From Burkholderia guangdongensis (GTDB lineage: Bacteria > Pseudomonadota > Gammaproteobacteria > Burkholderiales > Burkholderiaceae), in assembly GCF_013403875.1 (NCBI RefSeq), contig NZ_JACBNX010000017.1, positions 62,001 through 126,000 on the forward strand: 64,000 nt of DNA, written 5' to 3'. Under the pieces are notes generated by a model. The model saw only the letters and a program-made list of their open reading frames with translations. It was not told where the DNA came from and made no database searches. Below, piece after piece: positions 52,974 through 62,015 of the stretch. The translations under genes were made by a program, and so were the position numbers. Within the stretch, counting starts at the first letter, position 1. Each line of letters starts with the position of its first letter.

Positions 52974-54443
52974 CTATTCGCCTTCAGCCCATGGAAACAC
53001 CGGGATGACCACCGGCTTCGACGCGGCATCGTCGAAACGTCGCTGCCGCTGGTTGGCCAGCAGCTTGTCGAATTGGCGTTCGGCCTGAACCTGCAACGCT
53101 GCCATGTCGGTGCCGATCACTGTGAAGTCCTCCATCACGCGGCGTCCCGCGATGTAACTGGCGCGGCAGTCGGTGCCGCGCCCGGCGAGGAACAAATTCT
53201 TCAGCGGATCGAAAATCGGACCGAGGTGTGGCGCGCTCAGGTCGAATACCACGATGTCGGCCTGCGCGCCCGGCATCAGCCGGCCGAGGTCGTCGCGGCC
53301 CAGCGCACGCGCGCCGCCCAGCGTGGCGGCATTGAACAGGTCGGCCATTGTGACGGAGGTGGCGCTGTTGTCCATCAGGCGACCGACGTACAGGCCGAGT
53401 TGCATGTTGTGCAGCAGGTCCGGCGGCCAGGTGTCGGTGCCGAGGCCCAGATTGATGCCGGCCGACTGATACTTGCCGAACGAATCCAGTGCGTCGCCGT
53501 TGCGCACGAACACCGCCGGACAGTGCGCGATGGTCGCGCCCGACGCCGTCAGGCGGTCCCAGTCCTCGGTGCCCTGCACGGACACCGCCGGGTGGCCGCT
53601 GAGGTAGATTCCGTGCGGCAGGATCGACCGGGGCGTCAGCAGGCCCAGCGATTCCAGCCAGCCCAGTGGCGTGCGTTGCCGCAGTTGCCTGACGGTCTCG
53701 AATTCGTAAGCCGACTGGCAGCAGTGCAGGCGCACGGGCGCGTTCAGCTCGGCGCTGGCCGCCGCCGTGCGCGCCAGCAATTCGGGCGTGCAGGTTTCGA
53801 TGCGATCGGGCGCGAACATCCCGCGCACGAGGCCGCCCTCGGCGCCGTCGAAGTCCCTGAAAAAGCGCAGCGCATCGTCGAAGCCGGCCAGCCCGCGGGC
53901 TTCGTCCCACCACTGGCTCATCGACCGATCGGCGCGGACATAGGTCGTGCCGCTCATGTAGCAGGGGCCGAGGTAGACCCGCAGGCCCAGTTCTCCCGCG
54001 AGCGCCGACACGCCGGCGAACTCGTCGTAACCCTCGGCCCACGCCCGGTAGTACATCGACGTGATCGGCAATGCCGTGGTGATGCCATTGCGGATCAGAT
54101 GGGTGAAGGCGTAGCGGTACTTGAAGATTTCTTCTTCGGGGGTGTAGGCCTCCCGGGGGCCGCGCCGGATGTAGTCGGCTGACCAGAGGCGGCCGTTGTC
54201 CAGCTTGCTGCCGTTGTCCACCGTCAGCACCCCGGAGTCGATATCGCCGAGCGCGTCCAGGTCGATCAGGCCGGGACTGATCACCGCCTGGCCGTAATCG
54301 ACGGTGCGGTCCACGAGGCCGGCGAAACCACGCCCGACGAACTCGATGCGCTCACCTGAAAAGACGACCTCGCCGTTTCGCCAGAACACATGGGAGCGGC
54401 CGTCGAAACCGATGACGCACGACGCCTTCAGCAAGGTTCGCAT
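52974..54443 (-). CDS. Amidohydrolase-superfamily protein lacking the first HxH motif
   Basis: 489 residues; AGGAGA lies about 10 nt before ATG 54443. The composite N- and C-terminal beta domain and TIM barrel resemble SsnA/chlorohydrolase/cytosine-deaminase-like enzymes: VRLHCCQSAYEFET (His), LPHGIYLSGHP (His), IAHCPAVFVRNGD, LGLGTDTWPPDLLHNMQLGL (Asp) and ATLGGARALGRDDLGRLMPG. However the normal PGxxxxHxH after strand 1 reads VISPGLIDLDALGDIDSG. Hydrolase of a cyclic amide or aminated ring is the family expectation; activity with an altered metal site is uncertain. It is the last gene of the ABC-importer operon, 17 bp after the previous gene. Confidence 0.88.
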   Translation of the reverse strand: MRTLLKASCVIGFDGRSHVFWRNGEVVFSGERIEFVGRGFAGLVDRTVDYGQAVISPGLIDLDALGDIDSGVLTVDNGSKLDNGRLWSADYIRRGPREAYTPEEEIFKYRYAFTHLIRNGITTALPITSMYYRAWAEGYDEFAGVSALAGELGLRVYLGPCYMSGTTYVRADRSMSQWWDEARGLAGFDDALRFFRDFDGAEGGLVRGMFAPDRIETCTPELLARTAAASAELNAPVRLHCCQSAYEFETVRQLRQRTPLGWLESLGLLTPRSILPHGIYLSGHPAVSVQGTEDWDRLTASGATIAHCPAVFVRNGDALDSFGKYQSAGINLGLGTDTWPPDLLHNMQLGLYVGRLMDNSATSVTMADLFNAATLGGARALGRDDLGRLMPGAQADIVVFDLSAPHLGPIFDPLKNLFLAGRGTDCRASYIAGRRVMEDFTVIGTDMAALQVQAERQFDKLLANQRQRRFDDAASKPVVIPVFPWAEGE

Positions 54444-54460
54444 AATGTTTGTTCTCCTGA

Positions 54461-55654
54461 TCAGGCGCCGACGAAAACGCCGTCACGCGCAACGATCCTG
54501 CCGCGGCTGACCACGGTGCGCTGCAGGCTTCGGTTGACGATCGCCTCGCCGATGTTTTCGGCGGGCAGCAGCAGCAGGTTGGCCGGGCAGCCTGCGTCGA
54601 GGCCGTAGGACGCGATATCGAGCGCCTTCGCGCCGCCCCGGCTGACCATATCGAAGGCCATGGCCAGTTCTTCGTCCTTGCTCCAGCCGAAGCGCAACGC
54701 GATCAGCATCGCGCGTTCGAGCATGTCGCCGTCGCCCAGCGGGCTCCACGCGTCGCGAATGCCGTCCGAGCCCGAGCACACCGTGACGCCACGGCTGCGC
54801 AACATCGCGACGGGCGGCACCGTTACGTTGGGCGGCGCGCAGGTCATGATGGCCACGTCCAGCGCCGCGAGCCGGTCGGCCAGTCCATGCAGGTCGGCCG
54901 GCGGGAACGCGCCCAGCGAGTACGCGTGGCTGATCACGACCTGCCCCTGAAGGCCGAATGCCTGCGTCATGTCGCACAGGCGCTCGATCTCCCAGCGGCC
55001 CAGCTCGCCGAGGTCGTGCAGATGGATGTCGATGCCGCGCCGGTAGTGCGCGGCCAGTTGGAACACGGTGTCCAGATGGCGGATCGGGTCGCGGTCGATG
55101 CCGGCCGGATCGATGCCGCCGACCACGTCCACGCCGAGATCCAGCGCCGCCTTCATCAGGTCCAGCGTGCCGGGCGAAATCAGCAGGCCGCCTTGCGGGA
55201 ACGCGACCAGTTGCAGGTCGATCACGTGCCGGTATCGCTCGCGCACCGCCAGCATGGCTTCGACATGACGCAGGCCCCAGACCGTCTGGCAATCGACATG
55301 GCTGCGAAAGTACAGCGAGCCGCGCGCGATGCAATGCTCGATCAGCGGGCCGGCCCGCTCGGCGATCGGCACCTGGACGTTCTGCAGTACTGTGTGTTCA
55401 TTGCTGATGCGATGGTTGCGCGTCGGACCCGCGCTGTTCGGGCGCCACGGCATCGTCCACAGCGTCTTGTCGAAATGCACGTGGCTCTCGACCAGCGCGG
55501 GCAGCAGCAACTGGCCCTGACCGTCGACGAGCACGGGCAGGTCCGGCGCCGCGCGGCCGGCGGGCAGCATCGCGGAAATCCTGCCGTCGTCCAGCACGAC
55601 GTCGACGGCGGGGCCGCCCAGCGGGCGAACGTTGCGGATCACATGGTCTGGCAT
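54461..55654 (-). CDS. Cytosine-deaminase-like amidohydrolase
   Basis: 397 residues. Complete metal site: ESHVHFDKTLW (HxH), LYFRSHVDCQTVWGLRHVEA, DIHLHDLGELG, VVISHAYSLGAFPP (His) and TVCSGSDGIRDAWSPLGDGD (Asp), all typical of the cytosine deaminase/isoguanine deaminase group. It probably deaminates or hydrolyses a nitrogen heterocycle. Starts 5 bp after the flavin-reductase stop, so it is translationally coupled within the operon. Substrate not assignable. Confidence 0.92.
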   Translation of the reverse strand: MPDHVIRNVRPLGGPAVDVVLDDGRISAMLPAGRAAPDLPVLVDGQGQLLLPALVESHVHFDKTLWTMPWRPNSAGPTRNHRISNEHTVLQNVQVPIAERAGPLIEHCIARGSLYFRSHVDCQTVWGLRHVEAMLAVRERYRHVIDLQLVAFPQGGLLISPGTLDLMKAALDLGVDVVGGIDPAGIDRDPIRHLDTVFQLAAHYRRGIDIHLHDLGELGRWEIERLCDMTQAFGLQGQVVISHAYSLGAFPPADLHGLADRLAALDVAIMTCAPPNVTVPPVAMLRSRGVTVCSGSDGIRDAWSPLGDGDMLERAMLIALRFGWSKDEELAMAFDMVSRGGAKALDIASYGLDAGCPANLLLLPAENIGEAIVNRSLQRTVVSRGRIVARDGVFVGA

Positions 55655-55659
55655 GACGG

Positions 55660-56292
55660 TCAGTCGATCTCGTCGATGGGGTTGGACGCCGGCGGGCGGT
55701 CGGCATCCATCGAAAAGCGATCGCGGGTGCGGACGTAGTAGCTGGCGCCGAAGCGGCCCACCGGGAAATAGTTCTGCAGACGCACGCGGTAGCGCTCGAG
55801 GTCGATCAGGTCGTCACGCGCATGCAGCCACAGCACCTCGCCGATGAAGATGTGCCGGGTGGGGGTCTCCAGCGTTTCGGACAACCGGCATTCGAACGCG
55901 ACGGGCGCCTCGGTGATGCGCGGCGGCCGCACGGCCCGCGACGGCGCGGCGCTCAGGCCGACCAGCGCGAGTTCACTCAGCGATGACGCCACGGTTTCGC
56001 CGCAGCGGTGCATCTGCTCGGCCATCGGCTCGTCGGCGATGTGCACTACGAACTCGCCGTTGGCCAGGATGTTGGCCGCCGTGTCCTTCAGGTGATCGTC
56101 CTTCAGCTTGTTGATGCTGATCATCAGGATGGGCGGATCTTCGCCCAGCATGTTGAACATGCTGAACGGCGCGGCGTTGATCACGCCGTCGGCGTTCTGC
56201 GTGCTGACCAGCGCGATGGGGCGCGGCACGATCAGGCTGGCCATCAGCTTGTAGCGCTGGTAGGCGGTGAGGGTCGAGAAATCGATATGCAT
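55660..56292 (-). CDS. Flavin reductase family protein (FMN-binding split barrel)
   Basis: 210 residues. ASLIVPRPIALVSTQNADGV, NAAPFSMFNMLGEDPPILMI, AANILANGEFVVHIADE and RHIFIGEVLWLHARDD are typical of flavin-reductase-like/Pnp-oxidase fold proteins that bind FMN. They supply reduced flavin to monooxygenases or act as small reductases; no flavin monooxygenase is in the window. It lies between importer ATPase (27 bp) and amidohydrolase (5 bp), so it is part of the pathway rather than general metabolism. Confidence 0.9.
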   Translation of the reverse strand: MHIDFSTLTAYQRYKLMASLIVPRPIALVSTQNADGVINAAPFSMFNMLGEDPPILMISINKLKDDHLKDTAANILANGEFVVHIADEPMAEQMHRCGETVASSLSELALVGLSAAPSRAVRPPRITEAPVAFECRLSETLETPTRHIFIGEVLWLHARDDLIDLERYRVRLQNYFPVGRFGASYYVRTRDRFSMDADRPPASNPIDEID

Positions 56293-56319
56293 GGCGGGTG
56301 CTTTCGAAGTGAGGTGTTT

Positions 56320-57324
56320 TCAGCGCGTATGAAACCGCACCGGGATGCGCTGCTCATGCACCGCATGGCAGGCAACATGCGAGCCGTCGGGCTGAGCGGC
56401 CAGTTCGGGCTTCTCGCTCTGGCAGCGCGCGTTCGCATGCGGGCAGCGCGGGTGGAACGTGCAGCCGGACGGCGGATTCAGCGGACTGGGGATTTCGCCG
56501 ATGATCGGCGGCTTGTCGCGACCCCGCGTGTCCAGCCGAGGCAGGGCCTCGAGCAGCAAACGCGTATACGGGTGCTTGGGCGCGTCGAACAGCACGCGCG
56601 TCGGCGCGACCTCGGCGAGCCGGCCCAGGTACATGACGCCGACATCGTGCGACACGTAGTTGATCACCGACAGGTTGTGACTGATGAAGAGGCAGGTTAG
56701 CCCGAGCCGTTCCTGCAGGCGGCGCAGCAGGTTCAGGATCTGCGCCTGCACCGACACGTCGAGCGCGGAGGTCGGCTCGTCGCACACCAGGAAGGTCGGG
56801 TTGCCGGCCAGCGCCCGCGCGATCGACACACGCTGGCGCTGGCCGCCCGAAAACTCGTGCGGGAACTTCAGCGCGTCGGCGGGCGCGAGGCCGACCTGCA
56901 GCAGCAGTTCGTGCACCCGCGGCATGACGTCGGCCTCGGGCAGCAGCTTCAGGAAGCGGATGGGCTCGGCGATCGCGGTGCCGATGCGATAGCGCGGGTT
57001 GAGCGACGCATACGGATCCTGGAAGACCATCTGGATCCGATGCCCGTCCCGGCCCGCATCGGCGAAATGGATGCTGCCGGCGCTCGGCTTGTCGAGTCCG
57101 GCCACCATGCGCGCCAGCGTGGATTTTCCGCAGCCCGATTCGCCGACCAGGCTGAACGTCTCGCCACGCCGGATGGCGAAGCTCACGCCGTCGACGGCCT
57201 TGACGGATCCGGCCGGGCCCAGCGCGCCGCGCAGCAGGCCGCCGCCGACCGGAAAATGACGCGTGACGTCTCGCGCGACGAAGCTGATCCCGGCTTCGGC
57301 GGTCGATGGGTGGGGAGCATTCAT
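56320..57324 (-). CDS. Dipeptide/oligopeptide-type ABC importer ATPase (DppF-like)
   Basis: 334 residues. ATG 57324 overlaps the previous stop as ATGA. Walker A LVGESGCGKSTLARMVAGLD, Q-loop MVFQDPYASLNPR, ABC signature FSGGQRQRVSIARALA, Walker B FLVCDEPTSALDVSVQA, and H-switch ISHNLSVI. The C-terminal oligo_HPY domain with the Cys-rich PPSGCTFHPRCPHANARC (4Fe-4S-like motif of the OppF/DppF family) is present. It energises uptake with the DppD-like partner. Confidence 0.94.
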   Translation of the reverse strand: MNAPHPSTAEAGISFVARDVTRHFPVGGGLLRGALGPAGSVKAVDGVSFAIRRGETFSLVGESGCGKSTLARMVAGLDKPSAGSIHFADAGRDGHRIQMVFQDPYASLNPRYRIGTAIAEPIRFLKLLPEADVMPRVHELLLQVGLAPADALKFPHEFSGGQRQRVSIARALAGNPTFLVCDEPTSALDVSVQAQILNLLRRLQERLGLTCLFISHNLSVINYVSHDVGVMYLGRLAEVAPTRVLFDAPKHPYTRLLLEALPRLDTRGRDKPPIIGEIPSPLNPPSGCTFHPRCPHANARCQSEKPELAAQPDGSHVACHAVHEQRIPVRFHTR

Positions 57325-58310
57325 TCGGACTCCTGTTCGGCGGCTGCGACCCAGCAGGCGACCTGCCGTTGCCGGACTGTTTGCAGGCGGGGACTGTCGG
57401 CGCGGCATCGGTCGGTGGCGTGGCCGCAGCGCGGGTTGAACGCACAGCCGACCGGGCGCGCGTTCAGTCGCGGCATCGCGCCGTCGATCTGGGCCAGCGG
57501 GCCGGTCACGGGGCCGAGCGAGGGAATGGCGCTCATCAGACCGCGTGCATACGGATGCATCGGCGCGCGGACGATATCCTCGACGGGACCGATCTCGACG
57601 ATGCGGCCCGCATACATCACCGCGACGCGATCCGCCGTCTCGGCGATCACGCCCATGTCGTGCGTGACCAGCAGCATCGCCGTGCCGTTCTCGCGGCACA
57701 GCTTGCGCAGCAGTTGCAGCACCTGTGCCTGGATGGACACGTCGAGGGCCGTGGTCGGCTCGTCGGCCACGACCAGCCGCGGCTCGGCGCACAGCGCCAG
57801 CGCGATCACGATGCGTTGCCGCATGCCGCCGGAGAACTGATGCGGATAGGCGGTGAAGCGGGCTTCGGGCGCCGGGATGCCGACCGCGCGCATCAGGTCC
57901 AGCGCGCGCTGCACGGCCGCTTCGCGGGACACCGGCAGATGTGTGCGGATGGTTTCGACCAGCTGGTCGCCGATCTGCAGCAGCGGGTTCAGGCTCATCA
58001 ACGGATCCTGGAACACCGCGCCGATTTCCTTGCCGCGCACGCGCCGCATGTCGCGCTGCGACAACTGGTCAATCCGGCGCTCGCCTAGGCGGACTTCGCC
58101 GCCGGCGATGCGGCCGGGCGGGTCGAGCAGGCCGAGGATGGCCATGCCGGTCAGCGATTTGCCGGCGCCGGATTCGCCGACGAAACCGAGAATTTCACCG
58201 GGCGAGATGGAGAACGAAACGTCGTCGAGCGCCAGCAGTGTGCCGTGGCGTGTCGGGATCTCGACACGCAGGCCCTGGACGGTCAGCACGGGGGAGGCGT
58301 TGGGTGTCAT
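57321..58310 (-). CDS. Dipeptide/oligopeptide-type ABC importer ATPase (DppD-like)
   Basis: 329 residues. Walker A GFVGESGAGKSLTGMAILGL, Q-loop AVFQDPLMSLNPLLQ, signature FSGGMRQRIVIALALC, Walker B LVVADEPTTALDVSIQA, H-switch LVTHDMGVIAETAD; C-terminal oligo_HPY domain with CAFNPRCGHATDRC. 16 bp after the DppC-like permease gene. Pairs with DppF-like as the ATPase dimer. Confidence 0.94.
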   Translation of the reverse strand: MTPNASPVLTVQGLRVEIPTRHGTLLALDDVSFSISPGEILGFVGESGAGKSLTGMAILGLLDPPGRIAGGEVRLGERRIDQLSQRDMRRVRGKEIGAVFQDPLMSLNPLLQIGDQLVETIRTHLPVSREAAVQRALDLMRAVGIPAPEARFTAYPHQFSGGMRQRIVIALALCAEPRLVVADEPTTALDVSIQAQVLQLLRKLCRENGTAMLLVTHDMGVIAETADRVAVMYAGRIVEIGPVEDIVRAPMHPYARGLMSAIPSLGPVTGPLAQIDGAMPRLNARPVGCAFNPRCGHATDRCRADSPRLQTVRQRQVACWVAAAEQESE

Positions 58311-58326
58311 GGCGTGGTCGCTCGAC

Positions 58327-59280
58327 TCACTTGAGCTTCGGGTTGAAGACGTCGCGCAGCCAGTCGCCGAGCAAATTGATCGCGAGGACGAGCAGCACCA
58401 GGCAGAGGCCGGGCATCACCGTGACCCACCATTCGCCCGAGAACAGCACCTCGTTGCCGACGCGGATCAGTGTGCCCAGCGACGGGGAGGTCGGCGGCAC
58501 GCCGAGGCCCAGAAAGCTCAGCGTGGCCTCGGTCAGCACGCCCAGGCCGAGCGACAGCGTCGCGATCACCATCACCGGGCCCAGCACGTTGGGCAGGACA
58601 TGGCGAAACAGAATGCGCAGCGGCCCCATGCCGATCAGCTTCGCGGCGTGCACGTAGTCTTTGGACTTTTCCACGAGCGTCGCGCCGCGCACCGTGCGCG
58701 CGTACTGCACCCAGGTGGAGATGCCGATCGCGAAGATCACGACCACGAGCGCCAGCTGCTCGTGCAGCGCGTGCGGCAGCAGTGCGCGCGACAGGCCGTC
58801 GATCAGCAGCGCGACCAGGATCGTCGGGAAGCTGAGCTGCATGTCGGCGAGCCGCATGATCAGGTTGTCGACGCGGCCGCCGGCGTAACCGCTGACGAGG
58901 CCGAGCGTCACGCCGATCACGAGCGAGAGCAGCGTCGCGCAAAAGCTCACCGTCAGCGAAATGCGCAGGCCGTACATCATCACGGACAGCAGGTCGCGCC
59001 CCTGGTCGTCGGTGCCCAGCAGGAACTTCATCTGGCCGCCGTCGAGCCATGCGGGCGGCAACCGCGAGTTGAGCAGGTCGAGCGCGGCCGGATCGAACGG
59101 ATTCTGCGGCGCGAGCCACGGCGCGAGCACGGCGGCCAGCACGAGCACGAGCAGCATCAGCGCCGAGACGACCGCGGTAGGCGTGCGCTTGAAGCTGTAC
59201 GCGAAATCGCTGTGGCGAAAACGCTGCCACGCGGAGGGCGCGCGCGCGAGCGCGACGGTTTTCGGAGACGGGGCGTTCAT
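58327..59280 (-). CDS. ABC importer permease (DppC-like)
   Basis: 317 residues from ATG 59280, which overlaps the dppB-like stop (ATGA). N-terminal anchor (about residues 31-55, FKRTPTAVVSALMLLVLVLA), binding-protein-dependent transport domain with six membrane helices, EAA loop ADMQLSFPTILVALLIDGL / YVHAAKLIGMGPLRILFRHV (EAA---G-like). An apparent 812-aa frame upstream is not coding. It forms the channel with the DppB-like partner. Confidence 0.93.
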   Translation of the reverse strand: MNAPSPKTVALARAPSAWQRFRHSDFAYSFKRTPTAVVSALMLLVLVLAAVLAPWLAPQNPFDPAALDLLNSRLPPAWLDGGQMKFLLGTDDQGRDLLSVMMYGLRISLTVSFCATLLSLVIGVTLGLVSGYAGGRVDNLIMRLADMQLSFPTILVALLIDGLSRALLPHALHEQLALVVVIFAIGISTWVQYARTVRGATLVEKSKDYVHAAKLIGMGPLRILFRHVLPNVLGPVMVIATLSLGLGVLTEATLSFLGLGVPPTSPSLGTLIRVGNEVLFSGEWWVTVMPGLCLVLLVLAINLLGDWLRDVFNPKLK

Positions 59281-60242
59281 GCGAGCCTCACACGGGGATC
59301 GACCTGGAAATACAGCAGGTCGACGATCGCGTTGATGATCACGAAGAGCAGCGCGATCAGGATCAGGTAGGCGGCGATCACCGGGATGTCGCCGAAGGTG
59401 ATCGCCTGGATGATCAGCAGGCCGAGGCCGGGCCACTGGAACACGGTCTCGGTGATGATCGAGAACGCGATCAGCGAGCCGAGCTGCAAGCCGGCCACGG
59501 TGATCACCGGGATCAGCGTGTTCTTCAGCGCATGACGGAAGTGGATGGACCGGTCGGCAATGCCGCGCGCCCGCGCGAACTTGATGTAATCGGTGCGCAG
59601 GACTTCCATCATCTCGGAGCGCACCAGGCGCATGAACAGCGTGAGCTGGAACAGCGCCAGCGTGATCGACGGCATCACGAGCGACTTCCAGCCGCTCACG
59701 GTCAGCAGGCCGGTGGTCCAGCCGCCGATGCGCACCACGTCGCCGCGGCCGAACGCGGGCAGCCAGTTGAGCTCGACCGAGAAGATCAGGATCAGGATGA
59801 TGCCGGTCAGGAACGACGGCACCGAGATCCCGATCAGCGACACCACCTGCATGATCCGCGCGAGCCACGAGTGGCGCCGGATTCCCGCGTACACGCCCAT
59901 CGGGATGCCGATTCCCAGCGCGAGGACGGCCGCGCACAGGCTGAGCTCCAGCGTGGCCGGCGCGCGCGACAGAATCAGGCGCCCGACGGGCTCCAGGTTG
60001 CGGTACGAGATGCCGAACTCGCCGTGCAGGGCCAGCCACAGATACCTGACGAAGCGGATGACGAGCGGCTGGTCCAGCCCGAGCGACGCGCGCAGCGCTT
60101 CCTTCTGCGCGATCGTGGCCGTTTCGCCCAGCAGGTTGTTGACCGGATCGCCGATGTAGTTGAACAGCAGGAACGAGATGAACGACACGCCGACCATCAC
60201 CAGCAGGCCGTTCCAGAGGCGAATTGACAGGAAACGGAGCAT
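59277..60242 (-). CDS. ABC importer permease (DppB-like)
   Basis: 321 residues, ATG 60242 (MLRFLSIRLWNGLLVMVGVS). Six membrane helices; EAA-loop region DYIKFARARGIADRSIHFRH and SLIAFSIITETVFQWPGLG are characteristic of the DppB/NikB family. It overlaps the DppC-like gene by 4 bp (ATGA). It follows the substrate-binding-protein gene by 159 bp with a hairpin in between. Confidence 0.93.
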   Translation of the reverse strand: MLRFLSIRLWNGLLVMVGVSFISFLLFNYIGDPVNNLLGETATIAQKEALRASLGLDQPLVIRFVRYLWLALHGEFGISYRNLEPVGRLILSRAPATLELSLCAAVLALGIGIPMGVYAGIRRHSWLARIMQVVSLIGISVPSFLTGIILILIFSVELNWLPAFGRGDVVRIGGWTTGLLTVSGWKSLVMPSITLALFQLTLFMRLVRSEMMEVLRTDYIKFARARGIADRSIHFRHALKNTLIPVITVAGLQLGSLIAFSIITETVFQWPGLGLLIIQAITFGDIPVIAAYLILIALLFVIINAIVDLLYFQVDPRVRLA

Positions 60243-60362
60243 CGAAGCTGCCCTCGGCAAGGCCCGGAAGCATCCGGGTGGATGCGCTGCACGTCGTTCG
60301 GCAAGTCAGGCGAGTGCGGCGGCGTGCAGGTGCATCCAGTGAATGGGGTGGGGTGGTCGACA

Positions 60363-60396
60363 AGCACCGGCACCATCGCGGGACGGGGCCGGTGCT
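60363..60396 (-). promoter_or_regulatory. Intercistronic hairpin between binding protein and permease genes
   Basis: Perfect 9-bp inverted repeat AGCACCGGC (60363-60371) / GCCGGTGCT (60388-60396), 16-nt loop, starting 5 bp after the binding-protein stop. No T-tract. Typical of hairpins that stabilise the upstream part of ABC-importer mRNAs, giving more binding protein than permease. Confidence 0.6.
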
Positions 60397-60401
60397 CACG
60401 C

Positions 60402-61979
60402 TCACGGGGTGGTGACGAGCCAGAGGCGCAACTGGTTGTCGGGCCCCTGCCGGAGTTGAACTCCCTTGCGGGCGGCCCAGGTGATCGGCTGCTGGTGCAG
60501 CGGGATGTACGCGACGTCGTTGCGCGCGATCGTCACGGCGTCGGCGATCAGCGCGTTGCGCTTGGTCGTGTCGAGTTCGGACGCGATCTTCGGCAGCAGC
60601 GCGTCGAATGCGGGGTTGGAGTACCGGCCGGCATTGAGGCCGCCCTGAGTGGACGAGCGGGTGGCCAGCGTGTCGAACAGCTCGGCATAGGAGTCGGCCA
60701 TCGGCAGGCCGGCATGGCCGATGATGTAGAACGACACGTCCAGGTTGTTCACGCGCTCGGACCATTTGGCGACGGGCTCGAACTGCGGCGTGACCTTGAT
60801 GCCCACGCGGCCCAGCATCGAGATGATGGCCAGACAGATCTGCTCGTCATACACGTAGCGGTTGTTCGTGCATTCCAGGCCGACCGTGAAACCGTTCGGG
60901 TAGCCGGCTTCGGCGAGCAGCTTCTTCGCCGCGTCGACGTTGTAGGGCAGCAGCCGGGTGTTCAGGTTCTTCGGCGCGCCGTTCAGCTGCGGCGACAGGA
61001 TCATGCCGGCCGGCCACGAGACGCCGCGCATCACCGACCGCTTGATCGCCTCCACGTCGATGGCCTGGTACATCGCCTTGCGCACGCGGATGTCCTTGAA
61101 CGGGTTCTTGCCCTTCACATCCGAATAGAGCAGCTCGTCGCGATACTGGTCCATGCCGAGGAAAATCGTGCGCAGCTCGGGGCCCTGCACCACGGTGAAG
61201 GTGCCCGAGCTGTTGATGCGCTGCACGTCCTGCAGCGGCACGTTGACGGACGCGTCCAGCGCGCCGGACAGCAGCGCCGACGTGCGCGTGGCGTCGGACT
61301 GGATCGGCGTGAAGACGACTTCGGTCAGGTTGTGTTTTGGTTTGTCCCACCACGTCGGGTTGGCCTCGAGCACGGTCTTGACGTCGATTTCGCGCGACGC
61401 GAGCTTGAAGGGGCCCGTGCCGTCGGTGTGGCGGTTCGCGTAGTTTTCCTTCTGCTGCTGCAGATCGCTGGCTTCCGTCGCATGGTTCGCTTCGCACCAC
61501 GACTTGCTCATGATGACCAGGTTCAGCAGTTCATTGAGCAGCAGCGGGAAGGGCGCCTTGGTCTCGACATCGACGGTGTAGGCGTCGACCTTGCGCACGT
61601 CCTTCACGTCGCCGAGGTTCAGCCGCGAGATGGAGCCGGGCGTCATCACGCGCTTCCAGCTGAACACCACGTCGTCGGCCGTCATCGCTTCGCCGTTGTG
61701 GAACTTCACGTTGTGGCGCAGCTTGAAACGCCAGACCGTCGGGGACACCGTGCTCCACGATTCGGCAAGCGCGGGTTCGATCTGGAGCTTGTCGTTGAAG
61801 CGGACCAGGCCTTCATAGATGTTGTTCATGAAGGCGGTGGTGAACGAGTTGTTCGTCGAGTACGGGTCCATCGACAGCGCGTCTGCCGACGCGGTCCAGG
61901 TGAAGGTCTTCGCCTTCAGCCCGACGGAGCCGAGGCACAGGGATAGCGCGACGCCAAGCGCCATCAGTCGCTTTTTCAT
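60402..61979 (-). CDS. Periplasmic substrate-binding protein of the ABC importer (DppA/OppA family)
   Basis: 525 residues. Signal peptide MKKRLMALGVALSLCLGSVG with an AKA-TF cleavage site; no lipobox. Family signatures: EGLVRFNDKLQIEPALAESW, WRFKLRHNVKFHNGEAMTAD, DVVFSWKRVMTPGS, GTGPFKLASREIDVKTVLEA and NPTWWDKPK. Cluster 5 (peptide/nickel/opine) binding protein; it could equally bind a heterocycle or glutathione-like ligand. AAGGAG lies 7 nt before ATG 61979. 36 bp after the GntR gene, so same transcript. Confidence 0.94.
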   Translation of the reverse strand: MKKRLMALGVALSLCLGSVGLKAKTFTWTASADALSMDPYSTNNSFTTAFMNNIYEGLVRFNDKLQIEPALAESWSTVSPTVWRFKLRHNVKFHNGEAMTADDVVFSWKRVMTPGSISRLNLGDVKDVRKVDAYTVDVETKAPFPLLLNELLNLVIMSKSWCEANHATEASDLQQQKENYANRHTDGTGPFKLASREIDVKTVLEANPTWWDKPKHNLTEVVFTPIQSDATRTSALLSGALDASVNVPLQDVQRINSSGTFTVVQGPELRTIFLGMDQYRDELLYSDVKGKNPFKDIRVRKAMYQAIDVEAIKRSVMRGVSWPAGMILSPQLNGAPKNLNTRLLPYNVDAAKKLLAEAGYPNGFTVGLECTNNRYVYDEQICLAIISMLGRVGIKVTPQFEPVAKWSERVNNLDVSFYIIGHAGLPMADSYAELFDTLATRSSTQGGLNAGRYSNPAFDALLPKIASELDTTKRNALIADAVTIARNDVAYIPLHQQPITWAARKGVQLRQGPDNQLRLWLVTTP

Positions 61980-62015
61980 CGAATCACTCCTTCTACGAAA
62001 GAACCGGTCGGAAGA

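Noticed and set aside
58327..60765. 812-aa frame reading into the DppC-like permease
   Set aside because: The first 495 residues are Arg/Pro-rich shadow of the DppB-like gene; ATG 59280 overlaps the upstream stop as ATGA.
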